Source: Faucicola osloensis_B | GTDB taxonomy: Bacteria > Pseudomonadota > Gammaproteobacteria > Pseudomonadales > Moraxellaceae | Direction: 5' to 3' | Length of the DNA stretch: 64,000 bases | NCBI GenBank assembly: GCA_964211495.1 | Contig: CAXORL010000004.1 | Coordinates: 62,001 to 126,000, forward strand | Part shown: positions 1 through 8,093 of the stretch, in pieces | Position numbering within the stretch: position 1 is the first letter of the stretch | Layout: each line of letters opens with the position of its first letter | Translations under genes and position numbers: made by a program | The notes under the pieces: generated by a model | Seen by the model: the letters and a program-made list of their open reading frames with translations, nothing else | Databases searched by the model: none | Told to the model about the DNA's origin: nothing

Positions 1-75
1 AGTTTTTTTGGTAGTTGGTTTGGATTTAGGCACGATGTATTCCTAGCGGCGGGGGCAAAAGCAGCGATGGCTTAA
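1..75 (+). CDS. C-terminal end of an unidentified gene (partial)
   Basis: The first 75 bases stay open in one frame and end in TAA at 73-75. The encoded tail finishes in an alanine-rich stretch (AAGAKAAMA) and looks protein-like. The gene would begin outside the window. The fragment is too short to assign a family, and it could be chance open frame. Confidence 0.3.
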   Translation, partial: SFFGSWFGFRHDVFLAAGAKAAMA

Positions 76-126
76 GCTAAAAATATAACGTATTATGGCA
101 TTTTTGGCTATATGCTAAGGCAGAAT

Positions 127-414
127 ATGTCCGACTTCGACACCCAAAACATCACAAACATCCACGATCACATTATGGCTGACCCAACTACTTGGCGATT
201 ATATGGCACAGTGGGCTGTCATCTGTGTGAAATCGCTGAAAGCTTATTGCGTCAAGCACAAGCCGTTACCGATATACGCTGGCAGTCGATTGATATTGCC
301 GAGTTACCAGAACAAGAGATGCTGGAATTTGCTGATAAAATACCTGTGCTAGTCACCGCTAACAAGACCTTATATTATCCTTTTTCCATCATGGATATTA
401 TGGCGTTAAGCTGA
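127..414 (+). CDS. glutaredoxin-like thioredoxin-fold protein (DUF836 type)
   Basis: This is a 95-residue protein if it starts at the ATG at 127; an upstream in-frame ATG at 112 would add five residues. It has a beta strand (WRLYGTVGC) followed by a CHLC motif with cysteines near residues 31 and 34, then a helix. That is the layout of short glutaredoxin-like proteins with a redox CxxC. A later I-P-V segment (DKIPVLV) fits the cis-proline loop of the thioredoxin fold. It probably acts in the cytoplasm as a thiol-disulfide oxidoreductase; the substrate is unknown. No operon partner is visible: lldD lies about 180 bp downstream behind a gap that could hold its own promoter. Confidence 0.75.
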   Translation: MSDFDTQNITNIHDHIMADPTTWRLYGTVGCHLCEIAESLLRQAQAVTDIRWQSIDIAELPEQEMLEFADKIPVLVTANKTLYYPFSIMDIMALS

Positions 415-592
415 AAAGCCCATATAGATTATTGGCATAATATTAAAAATTTAATTCATTATGTCTTGGCAGATTTTTTTTATAATCAAATCCCTAACGC
501 TTATCGCTCAATATATTGTTCGTATTACAACCTAATAACTCTTGTGCGTGTTATTTCAATAGCGTAGCTAGCCCCTTTGCAAAGGACACACC

Positions 593-1810
593 ATGAAAGA
601 CTTATCCAAAATGACGCATATCGAAGACTTACGCCGCGTGGCAGAGCGTAAAGTGCCGCGTATGTTTTATGATTATGTAGACTCTGGGTCATGGACGCAG
701 ACGACCTATTACAACAATGAAACCGATTTTGACCGTATCAAATTGCGCCAAAAAGTGCTCCGCAACATGGATGGACGTAGCCTAGCCACCACTATGATTG
801 GTCAACCCGTCACCATGCCCGTAGCCATTGCGCCCACAGGATTTACCGGAATGATGTGGGCAGATGGCGAGATTCATGCGGCGCGGGCAGCAGAAAAATT
901 TGGTATCCCCTTCTCGCTATCCACCATGAGTATCTGTTCAATTGAAGATGTCGCCGCCCATACCAGAGCACCTTTTTGGTTTCAGTTGTATGTAATGCGC
1001 GACCGAGAATTTATGAAAAATCTCATCGCCCGTGCCAAAGCAGCCCATTGCTCGGCATTGATTTTGACCGCAGATTTACAAGTGCTGGGACAACGACACA
1101 AAGACATTAAAAATGGCTTGTCTGCCCCACCCAAGCCCACTCTCACCAACTTACTAAACCTCATGACCAAGCCTGAATGGTGCTTGCATATGCTCGGCAC
1201 CAGACGTCATACCTTTGGCAATATCGTCGGACATGTTAAAGGCGTGGAAAACATGTCATCGCTGGGTGCTTGGACATCGCAGCAGTTTGACCCGACGTTA
1301 AGCTGGGATGATGTGGCATGGATCAAAGACTTATGGGATGGCAAGCTTATTATCAAAGGCATCCTCGACCCTGATGATGCTGTGATGGCGGTACGCAGTG
1401 GCGCCGATGCGATAGTGGTGTCAAATCACGGCGGACGTCAGCTTGATGGCGCGGCATCGAGTATCTCAATGTTGGCAGATATCGTACAAGCCGTACAAGC
1501 AGAAAGCGGCACCCATGCCACTAGCTGCGAGATTTTCTTAGACAGTGGCGTGCGCTCAGGTCAAGATGCGCTCAAAGCCATTGCCCTTGGCGCAAAAGCC
1601 GCCATGATTGGTCGGGCATTTTTATATGGCTTGGGGGCGTATGGCGAGGATGGTGTACGCCGCGCGCTTGAAATTATCTACAACGAGATGGACATCAGTA
1701 TGGCATTTGGTGGTTATACCAACATCCAACAGGTGAGCAAAGATATTCTCATCAAAGGCACGTATGAAGACTTACTGACTCGTCCCTTCATTGTGCGAGA
1801 GCGTAGTTAA
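593..1810 (+). CDS. lldD: FMN-dependent L-lactate dehydrogenase
   Basis: The 405-residue protein belongs to the FMN-dependent alpha-hydroxy-acid oxidase/dehydrogenase family. These enzymes oxidise L-lactate to pyruvate and pass electrons to quinone at the inner membrane. The TIM-barrel hallmarks are present: an N-terminal MFYDYVDSG segment, the IAPTGFTGM strand, and SNHGGRQLDGA with the active-site histidine near residue 279. A C-terminal GVRSGQDALKAIALGAKA phosphate/FMN-binding segment follows. Length is close to E. coli LldD (about 396). An AAAGGA ribosome site lies just before the ATG. No lactate permease or lldR regulator is adjacent, so the gene appears to stand alone; a strong terminator follows. 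Another 2-hydroxy acid as substrate cannot be excluded. Confidence 0.92.
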   Translation: MKDLSKMTHIEDLRRVAERKVPRMFYDYVDSGSWTQTTYYNNETDFDRIKLRQKVLRNMDGRSLATTMIGQPVTMPVAIAPTGFTGMMWADGEIHAARAAEKFGIPFSLSTMSICSIEDVAAHTRAPFWFQLYVMRDREFMKNLIARAKAAHCSALILTADLQVLGQRHKDIKNGLSAPPKPTLTNLLNLMTKPEWCLHMLGTRRHTFGNIVGHVKGVENMSSLGAWTSQQFDPTLSWDDVAWIKDLWDGKLIIKGILDPDDAVMAVRSGADAIVVSNHGGRQLDGAASSISMLADIVQAVQAESGTHATSCEIFLDSGVRSGQDALKAIALGAKAAMIGRAFLYGLGAYGEDGVRRALEIIYNEMDISMAFGGYTNIQQVSKDILIKGTYEDLLTRPFIVRERS

Positions 1811-1824
1811 TCGACCATAGCAAA

Positions 1825-1869
1825 AAAAGGACGGATGTGAAAGTGTTTGCGCACTTTACCCGTCCTTTT
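1825..1869. terminator. bidirectional rho-independent terminator
   Basis: Arms AAAAGGACGG (1825-1834) and CCGTCCTTTT (1860-1869) enclose an inner AAGTG/CACTT stem. A or T runs flank both sides, so it can end lldD (+) and the small gene ending at 1907 (-). Confidence 0.85.
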
Positions 1870-1906
1870 GCCAACCTCTTGTTAACAGCTTTTTTTAAAG
1901 CTGATT

Positions 1907-2272
1907 TTAAAGCTTAGGTAATTGTTTTTGGAGCAGGCTTGCATCCATTTCCCGCGCTTCAAAATCCTGCGCTTCTTTCCAGCCTGCTTCATCACCAAAG
2001 TACAAGCGATTAAATTGTTCATCACGATAAAACCGCATTGGCTGACCATTATCGCCCTGAATCACAAAATTTTGTACAACTTCGCGAAATTTGGCACGGA
2101 TATTGGCTTCATTGTGATCGCTCGCGAGCGTCGGGGTGATGATATAAGCCAAATCATTGTAAAGCTCGGGGCTTAACTGTCTAAACACCGCCTTGTTCTC
2201 AAGTAACTTGTGAACGATACGCTTCATATCGTCCAGACCAATCGTGCCTTCATGAAGTTCAAGAAACATCAT
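1907..2272 (-). CDS. small conserved-looking protein of unknown function
   Basis: This 121-residue soluble protein has no signal peptide, membrane segment or cysteine cluster. It is rich in charged and aromatic residues (EAGWKEAQDFEARE near the C terminus) and begins MMFLELHEG. I do not recognise the family. It is transcribed away from the methyltransferase gene upstream and shares the bidirectional terminator with lldD. Codon use looks like its neighbours. The complementary-strand open frame here is shorter and has no protein-like features, so the minus-strand reading is preferred. Confidence 0.6.
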   Translation of the reverse strand: MMFLELHEGTIGLDDMKRIVHKLLENKAVFRQLSPELYNDLAYIITPTLASDHNEANIRAKFREVVQNFVIQGDNGQPMRFYRDEQFNRLYFGDEAGWKEAQDFEAREMDASLLQKQLPKL

Positions 2273-2393
2273 TTTGATTGCCTTAATGTGTATCAGTGTG
2301 TATCGCCAAAAAAATGCTAGTGTGACGATTAGCAGTTGAAAAATTAGTGGTTTAACGATTAGTAATATAACCCTTAAAAGACACGTGCGTTCT

Positions 2394-3026
2394 CTACTTT
2401 TTTTGGCTCAGGATAAAAAATAATTCGCTACCCTGTCTGGGCTTAATTGAATTATAGCAAGGCGCTAGTGTATCAATGGTGAAAAACTGCTGAAATAATG
2501 TTTCATATTCTTGCTTGTCGCCACCAAACGGCGGACTGCTTTCAAAATGCTTATCTAGCAACACGCCCACCAATTTACCTGTAGGTTTGAGGAGCTTTTG
2601 CATTTGCTTGGCATAATCGCTGCGTCTACTAGGGTCAATCGCGCAAAAAAACGTCTGCTCAATAATATAATCAAACTGATACTGCGCAGGGTCTAAGCCA
2701 AAAAAATCCGCTTGTAGTAGGTGCGCTTTGGGAAAACTGGGATAGCGCTTGGCAAAATTATCCAAAGGGAGCCTAGCAAAATCCACCACATAAACATGGC
2801 TAAAACCTTGTTCATGAAGATAGCCTGCTTCGTAGGCGTTGCCCGCACCAGGAATTAAAATCTGTACCGATTTACTCACGCCGTTGTCGAGTAAATGCTC
2901 GATATAGGCTTGCAGGGGTGGCGAAACTTTACCGATATCCCACCCAGTATAGCCATCGTCATAGCGTTTTTGCCAAAATTCGGCGTCGTTGACCGAGTGT
3001 TCAGTTAGCGTGTTGTTATCTTCCAT
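2394..3026 (-). CDS. SAM-dependent methyltransferase, TPMT family
   Basis: This 210-residue protein starts with the thiopurine-methyltransferase-type motif FWQKRYDDGYTGWDIG (residues about 17-32). The Rossmann SAM-binding loop LIPGAGNAYEAGYL (about 57-70) follows, then an acidic strand end (VYVVDFA). The DYIIEQTFFCAI segment is typical of the family. The bacterial members methylate thiols, selenium or tellurium compounds, or halides; the substrate cannot be read from sequence. It lies 22 bp downstream of the thioesterase gene on the same strand and is probably co-transcribed with it. Confidence 0.85.
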   Translation of the reverse strand: MEDNNTLTEHSVNDAEFWQKRYDDGYTGWDIGKVSPPLQAYIEHLLDNGVSKSVQILIPGAGNAYEAGYLHEQGFSHVYVVDFARLPLDNFAKRYPSFPKAHLLQADFFGLDPAQYQFDYIIEQTFFCAIDPSRRSDYAKQMQKLLKPTGKLVGVLLDKHFESSPPFGGDKQEYETLFQQFFTIDTLAPCYNSIKPRQGSELFFILSQKK

Positions 3027-3048
3027 GATTGCTGCTCCTGATAGTTTT

Positions 3049-3864
3049 TTAGGCTTTTCGAATGGTTAAAATTTGCTCGCTTCGACCAAATGCGCCGTGT
3101 GCGTCATGTAGCACGCTACTGGTAAGACCCACGCCATCGCCCCCAAATTGTTGCACGGTCTCAAGTCCCAGCCAACGCCCAACGGGTATACGATGCAGAT
3201 GGATTTGCAAATCTAAATTGGGGAAAAACCATTCAATGGTATTGGGTTGGTGAATACGCGGTACCACGCCATTGGCGGTATCGACCATGCCCATCAAATG
3301 CACAAAGTCGGATGTGGGCTGTACTTGACCGTTTTCTTCGACCATGTCGATATCGGTATTGATCCACACGATGCCATCACCTTGGCGGTTGTCGGGGTCG
3401 GCTTTGAGATAAATACTGTCAATATAGCCACCACCCCAATGCTTCATGCCGTCCCAGTTCGGGTAGCTTTCTGGATCACCGATTCGCTCATCTTCAAGCC
3501 CAGCAATCTCTGAGGTGTCGCTGGTTTGCATACGCCAAGCGCGGGCAACGATACAGGTTTTGCCATTGGCTGCCATGGTGGTTTCGACCAGTTCGATAGT
3601 GCGACCCGGACGGATGATGTGGGTGGTTATGCTAACATCGCCAAAATGAATCAGCCCAAAAATATCCAGACTGATTCGTCCGATACGCATATCACTGCGC
3701 GGTTTGAATTGTTCAAGCTCGTAAGCCAACAGTCCTGTCGCTGCCGCCATGTGTTGTTCGTTGTCATTCCATGCGCCTTGGCAGTGGATATTACAGCGAT
3801 AGTTTGATGTGGTGATATCATTGGTCGTGGTGCGGTCAAGCAGTGTGTAATAGGTATTGCCCAT
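3049..3864 (-). CDS. acyl-CoA thioesterase-like double-hotdog protein
   Basis: The 271-residue protein resembles the thioesterase superfamily (4HBT_3/TesB-like). A first hotdog helix carries CQGAWNDNEQHMAAATGLLAYELE. The segment GRISLDIFGLIHFGDVSITT is typical of these folds, and a second hotdog repeat ends with SSVLHDAHGAFGRSEQILTIR. It probably hydrolyses acyl-CoA thioesters in the cytoplasm; chain-length preference is not readable. The frame extends 27 codons upstream, but the ATG at 3864 is preferred because an AAGGGAA ribosome site sits 8 bases before it. The extra upstream residues look like translated intergenic DNA. Confidence 0.8.
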   Translation of the reverse strand: MGNTYYTLLDRTTTNDITTSNYRCNIHCQGAWNDNEQHMAAATGLLAYELEQFKPRSDMRIGRISLDIFGLIHFGDVSITTHIIRPGRTIELVETTMAANGKTCIVARAWRMQTSDTSEIAGLEDERIGDPESYPNWDGMKHWGGGYIDSIYLKADPDNRQGDGIVWINTDIDMVEENGQVQPTSDFVHLMGMVDTANGVVPRIHQPNTIEWFFPNLDLQIHLHRIPVGRWLGLETVQQFGGDGVGLTSSVLHDAHGAFGRSEQILTIRKA

Positions 3865-4107
3865 AAAGTTCCCTTTTGTGACTAAAAATTGGTTGTGCCT
3901 AAAAATTGGTAAAACGCCTAAAATTGCTAAAAAATTGTAGCACATTGGCTATCGGCTATTGGTGGAATTTTTGCAAAGTTGCCGCCATGACAACCCGCCA
4001 AACTTCGCACTTGCTTAGCATACACCCGATTTGCATCCGCCAAAATCTATCCACCTTCTGCCAATGAATGAGTTTGAAATGCTTAACGATTAGCCGCAAA
4101 AAGCCAG

Positions 4108-4113
4108 TATAAT
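4108..4113 (+). promoter_or_regulatory. candidate -10 box for polA
   Basis: TATAAT at 4108-4113, about 105 bp before the polA ATG, matches the sigma-70 -10 consensus. The region where a -35 box should lie is only a weak match. It precedes the 18-bp repeats, which would then fall in the 5' untranslated region. Confidence 0.3.
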
Positions 4114-4137
4114 ACGCGGATAATATAAAATTTTTTC

Positions 4138-4191
4138 TGTATTTTGACACTGTCTTATATTTTGATACTCGCCTGTATTTTGACACCCTAT
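4138..4191. repeat. three tandem 18-bp repeats upstream of polA
   Basis: Three consecutive 18-bp units (4138-4155, 4156-4173, 4174-4191) share a core TRTATTTTGAYAC. They end 27 bp before the polA start. The core contains TTGACA-like sequence, so they may lie in or near the promoter. Confidence 0.85.
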
Positions 4192-4218
4192 TTTAACAAC
4201 ATAAAGATAAGTAATCCT

Positions 4219-7065
4219 ATGACTGCAACTGCCCTACTTGATACCGATCACATCAACACCGACAAGCCGCCGTTTATCTTGGTGGACGGCTCGTATTATA
4301 TGTTCCGCAATTTTCACGCCTTGCCTGTCACCATGCAAACCACCCAAGGCTTGCACACCAACTCCATCCGCGGCACGCTCAACGCCCTCAAAAAACTGAT
4401 GGAAAAATACCGCCCAACCCACATGGCGGTAGCGTTTGATACCAAAGCGCCCACCTTTCGCCACAAGCTTTCCCCCATTTATAAAGGCGACCGCCCAGAA
4501 ATGCCCGCCGAACTTGCCGAGCAAATCCCTTATATTCACAAGATGATACAAGCGATGGGCATACCGCTCCTCGCCATTGAAGGCGTAGAAGCTGACGATA
4601 TCATCGGCACACTCGCCCACCGTGCTTGCCTAGAAGGTCATCATGTCATCATCTCCACAGGCGACAAAGATATGTGCCAATTGGTCAATCCCTGTGTCAT
4701 CGTGGAAAACAGCTTTGATGACAAACGCTATGACATCGCAGGAGTCAAAGAAAAATTTGGCGTTGAGCCCCGTCAAATCATCGACTATCTCACCCTCATG
4801 GGCGACGCATCGGATGGTATCAAAGGTGTCGCAGGCATCGGCGCAAAAACCGCGCAAAAACTGCTTGAGCAATACGACAGCATTGACAATATCCTTGCCA
4901 ATGTCGACCAGTTAAAAGGCAAGCAACAACAAACCTTTTTGCAAAGCACCGACAGCATTGCGCTGGATAAACGCTTGGCGACCATTATTACCGACCTTGA
5001 TATCGTGCCTGACTGGGAGACTTTGCGGCTACCGACTGACCCAAGTTTTAACATAGCAGAAAAACGCGCAATTTTTACCGAACTGGAATTTAAAAGCGAA
5101 ATAGCGTCGCTCAATCATCCGTTTCACCCGTCCAATAACGGCAATTTTAAAGCCGCTGAGCCTGCTCAAAATGCCGTGGTCGAAGCGATTAAAACTAGCC
5201 AAGATAGCAAAAATACTGCCAACAAGCAGTGGCATACTATCACCAGCCAAGCCGATTTTGATACGTTAATCCAACGCCTTGGCGCATCAAAGCATTTTGT
5301 CATTGATACCGAAACCACCGATGTGAATTGGCAACATGCCGAGCTGGTCGGCTTGTCGTTTGCGCTGCAATCGCATGAAGCCTATTATGTGCCTGTTGCC
5401 CACGTTGATGAGATGGGCAATCGGATTGAACAACTTGCCCGTGAGGATGTTTTAGACCAGTTAAAACCGATTTTGCAAAATCCACAAATCGGCAAAATCG
5501 GTCAGCACTTAAAATACGACGCGCATATTTTGGCAAATTATGATATCGACTTAATCAATGAGCCGAGCAACTGGGCAATGGACACCATGCTTGCCAGTTA
5601 TGTGATTAATGCCGTTGCCACCCGTCATGGCATGGACGACTTGGCGCGCCACTATCTACACACCCAAACCATCACCTTTGAAGATGTGGCGGGCAAAGGC
5701 GCCAAGCAAATCACCTTTGACAAAGTCCCTTTAACCGTGGCAAGTGACTACGCCTGTGAAGATGCCGATATCACCTATCAGCTATTTGAACTGTTTGGCG
5801 AAAAACTCAAAGCCGAACCGAACAACGCCAAGCTGCTGCATGAACTAGAAATCCCTGTTGCCCAAATCCTGTGCCAAATGGAGCATGATGGGATTTTGCT
5901 CAATAAAGCGTTTTTGGGGGAATTGTCCGCGCGCTTTGATGAAAAAATCCAAGCACTTGAAACAGTCGCCTTTGCGCAAGCCGGCGAAACCTTTAACCTT
6001 GCCAGTCCAAAGCAGTTGGGTGAAGTGCTGTTTGACCGCTTAGGCATTACAGGCGGTAAAAAAACCAAAACAGGTCAATACTCCACTAGCGAAGCGGTGC
6101 TTGCCACCATCGACCATCCATTAATTGAAACCGTTCTTGAGCATCGCAGTCTGTCTAAGCTTAAAAGCACCTACACAGACGCGTTGGCAAACGTGGCAGA
6201 CAGCAACGACCGTGTGCATACCAGTTATCATCAAGCATTGACAACCACAGGACGGTTGTCATCGACTGAGCCGAATTTGCAAAATATCCCGATTCGCACC
6301 GATACTGGGCGGCTCATTCGTGGCGCGTTTATTGCCCCCAAAGGTCGCAAAGTGCTATCGGCAGACTATTCGCAAATCGAGCTTCGGCTGATGGCACACT
6401 TTGCCAATGACCCTGTGCTCATCCGCGCGTTTCAAGAAGGGCATGACATTCACCGCGCCACCGCCGCTGAGATTTTGGGCAAGGCGTTTGATGATGTGAC
6501 GAGTGAAGAACGCCGCCAAGCCAAAGCGGTCAACTTTGGGCTACTCTATGGCATGAGTGAATTTGGGCTTGCCAAGCAGTTGGGCTTCACTCGTCAGCAA
6601 GCGCAAGACTATATCAAGCTGTACTTCGCCCGCTACCCGACAGTCCGTGCCTATATGCAAGCCACCCGCACGGCTGCCCAAAACCAAGGCTATATCACCA
6701 CGATTTTGGGGCGTAAGCTATTTACCCCCGATATGCAGCACCCCAACCGCGGCGTGCGCCAAGCGGCAGAACGCGCGGCGATTAATGCGCCACTACAAGG
6801 CAGTGCTGCCGATATCATCAAACTTGCCATGATTTCGGTGAATGAGGTATTGCCCACAGAGCACGCTAAAATGCTACTACAGGTGCATGATGAACTGGTG
6901 TTTGAAGCGGATGAGGATAAAGCCGAGGCGATTGCCGAGTTGATAAAAAACGCTATGCAAGAGGTGCTATCTAAGACAGCCAAAGAGAAAGGCTGGGATG
7001 TGGATTTTGCGGTGCCGCTTGTGGTAGAAGTGGGCATTGGTGATAACTGGGATGAGGCGCATTGA
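4219..7065 (+). CDS. polA: DNA polymerase I
   Basis: The 948-residue enzyme fills gaps in repair and Okazaki-fragment processing. All three domains are present. An N-terminal 5'-3' exonuclease starts at FILVDGSYYMFR and covers about residues 1-290. A 3'-5' proofreading domain has the metal ligands intact (IDTETT near 363, GQHLKYDAHIL, YACEDADITYQL). The polymerase domain has motif A (ADYSQIELRL, Asp about 716), motif B (QAKAVNFGLLYGM) and motif C (LLQVHDELVFE, Asp about 891). Length matches E. coli PolA (928) with a slightly longer linker near residues 300-340. The ATG at 4219 is chosen because the earlier in-frame start at 4144 would translate the 18-bp repeats. Confidence 0.97.
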   Translation: MTATALLDTDHINTDKPPFILVDGSYYMFRNFHALPVTMQTTQGLHTNSIRGTLNALKKLMEKYRPTHMAVAFDTKAPTFRHKLSPIYKGDRPEMPAELAEQIPYIHKMIQAMGIPLLAIEGVEADDIIGTLAHRACLEGHHVIISTGDKDMCQLVNPCVIVENSFDDKRYDIAGVKEKFGVEPRQIIDYLTLMGDASDGIKGVAGIGAKTAQKLLEQYDSIDNILANVDQLKGKQQQTFLQSTDSIALDKRLATIITDLDIVPDWETLRLPTDPSFNIAEKRAIFTELEFKSEIASLNHPFHPSNNGNFKAAEPAQNAVVEAIKTSQDSKNTANKQWHTITSQADFDTLIQRLGASKHFVIDTETTDVNWQHAELVGLSFALQSHEAYYVPVAHVDEMGNRIEQLAREDVLDQLKPILQNPQIGKIGQHLKYDAHILANYDIDLINEPSNWAMDTMLASYVINAVATRHGMDDLARHYLHTQTITFEDVAGKGAKQITFDKVPLTVASDYACEDADITYQLFELFGEKLKAEPNNAKLLHELEIPVAQILCQMEHDGILLNKAFLGELSARFDEKIQALETVAFAQAGETFNLASPKQLGEVLFDRLGITGGKKTKTGQYSTSEAVLATIDHPLIETVLEHRSLSKLKSTYTDALANVADSNDRVHTSYHQALTTTGRLSSTEPNLQNIPIRTDTGRLIRGAFIAPKGRKVLSADYSQIELRLMAHFANDPVLIRAFQEGHDIHRATAAEILGKAFDDVTSEERRQAKAVNFGLLYGMSEFGLAKQLGFTRQQAQDYIKLYFARYPTVRAYMQATRTAAQNQGYITTILGRKLFTPDMQHPNRGVRQAAERAAINAPLQGSAADIIKLAMISVNEVLPTEHAKMLLQVHDELVFEADEDKAEAIAELIKNAMQEVLSKTAKEKGWDVDFAVPLVVEVGIGDNWDEAH

Positions 7066-7086
7066 TTTTTAAAGCGTAAAAGAAAG

Positions 7087-7110
7087 GCCACAGTTTACGT
7101 GGCTTTTTTT
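7087..7110. terminator. terminator after polA
   Basis: Stem GCCAC (7087-7091) / GTGGC (7099-7103) with a 7-base loop, followed by seven T. It ends polA on the plus strand. Confidence 0.75.
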
Positions 7111-7127
7111 ACATTTTAAAAATTTAA

Positions 7128-7949
7128 TTAATCTTTTGGTATCCATTTATTGATGGTTGTATCGAGATTGCCCGATAATTTTTCTAGATTGAGATACTGG
7201 TCAACATAGGCTTTGAAGCGAAAATCATTATTTGGGATAAGCCAACCGTTTAAGGCTGATTTTAATGGTTTATCGGGATTAACGGCGCAGAGTACGCCTT
7301 TGTATTCATGTTGTTTGACTCTCGCTTCTGCCGCTTCTGTCACGAATACGTCAGCACGTTTTTGCGCGACTTCATCAAAGATAACGAGATTGTCTTTTTG
7401 CATTGTTAGATTGGCATTGCTCAATGCTGTTTTTGCAAAGTTTTCATTACTACCGCCTGGATTGGCAACGATACGCACGTTAGGACGGTTGATTTGGTCA
7501 ATAGTTTGGTATTTTTTAACATCGGGACAGCGTACTAGGGGCGTTTTACCATTGACGAAATAAGGCTCAGTAAATAATGCCTGCTGTTGGCGTGGTAGTG
7601 AGATAGAAATACCACCAACGGCAATATCGCATTTATCCGCGTTAAAATCACTTAATAAATTCGACCAACTGGTCTTTACCATCACCACATCTGCGCCAAG
7701 ACTTTTCGCCAAGCCATTCACTAAGTCATTATCAATCCCTTCGAATTTGCCATTATTATCATAGCTAAATGGCTTGTAATCGCCTGGTGAGCAGACGCGT
7801 AGTTTTTTGGTTGTCATGACTTGGGATAGTGTGTCTTTGACGCCGACGGGTGCTACTGAATTTAGGGCTGTATCAGCATAACTTGTAGTGCTAAGTGATA
7901 GCGATACCATTGATAAGGTCGATAAGAATGTATAGGCAGTTTTTTTCAT
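7128..7949 (-). CDS. periplasmic amino-acid-type ABC transporter substrate-binding protein
   Basis: The 273-residue protein has a signal peptide (MKKTAYTFLSTLSMVSLSLS, probable cleavage after SYA). The family-3 solute-binding fold follows: KLRVCSPGDYKPFSY, then GKFEGIDNDLVNGLAKSLGADVVMV, and the DKCDIAVGGISISLPRQQQALF segment that forms the ligand cleft. Family members capture amino acids or similar small polar molecules in the periplasm. No permease or ATPase gene adjoins it, so it may serve a transporter encoded elsewhere, or be a dehydratase-like relative of this fold. The ATG at 7949 has an AAGGAC ribosome site; the earlier in-frame ATG at 7979 would spoil the signal peptide. Confidence 0.85.
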   Translation of the reverse strand: MKKTAYTFLSTLSMVSLSLSTTSYADTALNSVAPVGVKDTLSQVMTTKKLRVCSPGDYKPFSYDNNGKFEGIDNDLVNGLAKSLGADVVMVKTSWSNLLSDFNADKCDIAVGGISISLPRQQQALFTEPYFVNGKTPLVRCPDVKKYQTIDQINRPNVRIVANPGGSNENFAKTALSNANLTMQKDNLVIFDEVAQKRADVFVTEAAEARVKQHEYKGVLCAVNPDKPLKSALNGWLIPNNDFRFKAYVDQYLNLEKLSGNLDTTINKWIPKD

Positions 7950-8065
7950 TGCTAGTCCTTTAACTAGTGGTTTAAGCATTTATGATTTAAAGGATTATAG
8001 CTGACTTAAATAAATGTTCTTATAAAAAGAAATTTATACCAATAAACTTTTGGTGATAAAAATAA

Positions 8066-8090
8066 AACCCACAGATTTTGTGGGTTTTTT
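8066..8090. terminator. terminator for the P-loop ATPase gene
   Basis: Stem AACCCACA (8066-8073) / TGTGGGTT (8079-8086) lies 4 bases past the minus-strand stop at 8094. It has T-rich tracts in both orientations. Confidence 0.8.
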
Positions 8091-8093
8091 ATT

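Noticed and set aside
3956..4186. Minus-strand frame with repeated VSKYR/VSKYK residues
   Set aside because: The repeats only mirror the 18-bp DNA repeats before polA; the rest has no gene-like features.
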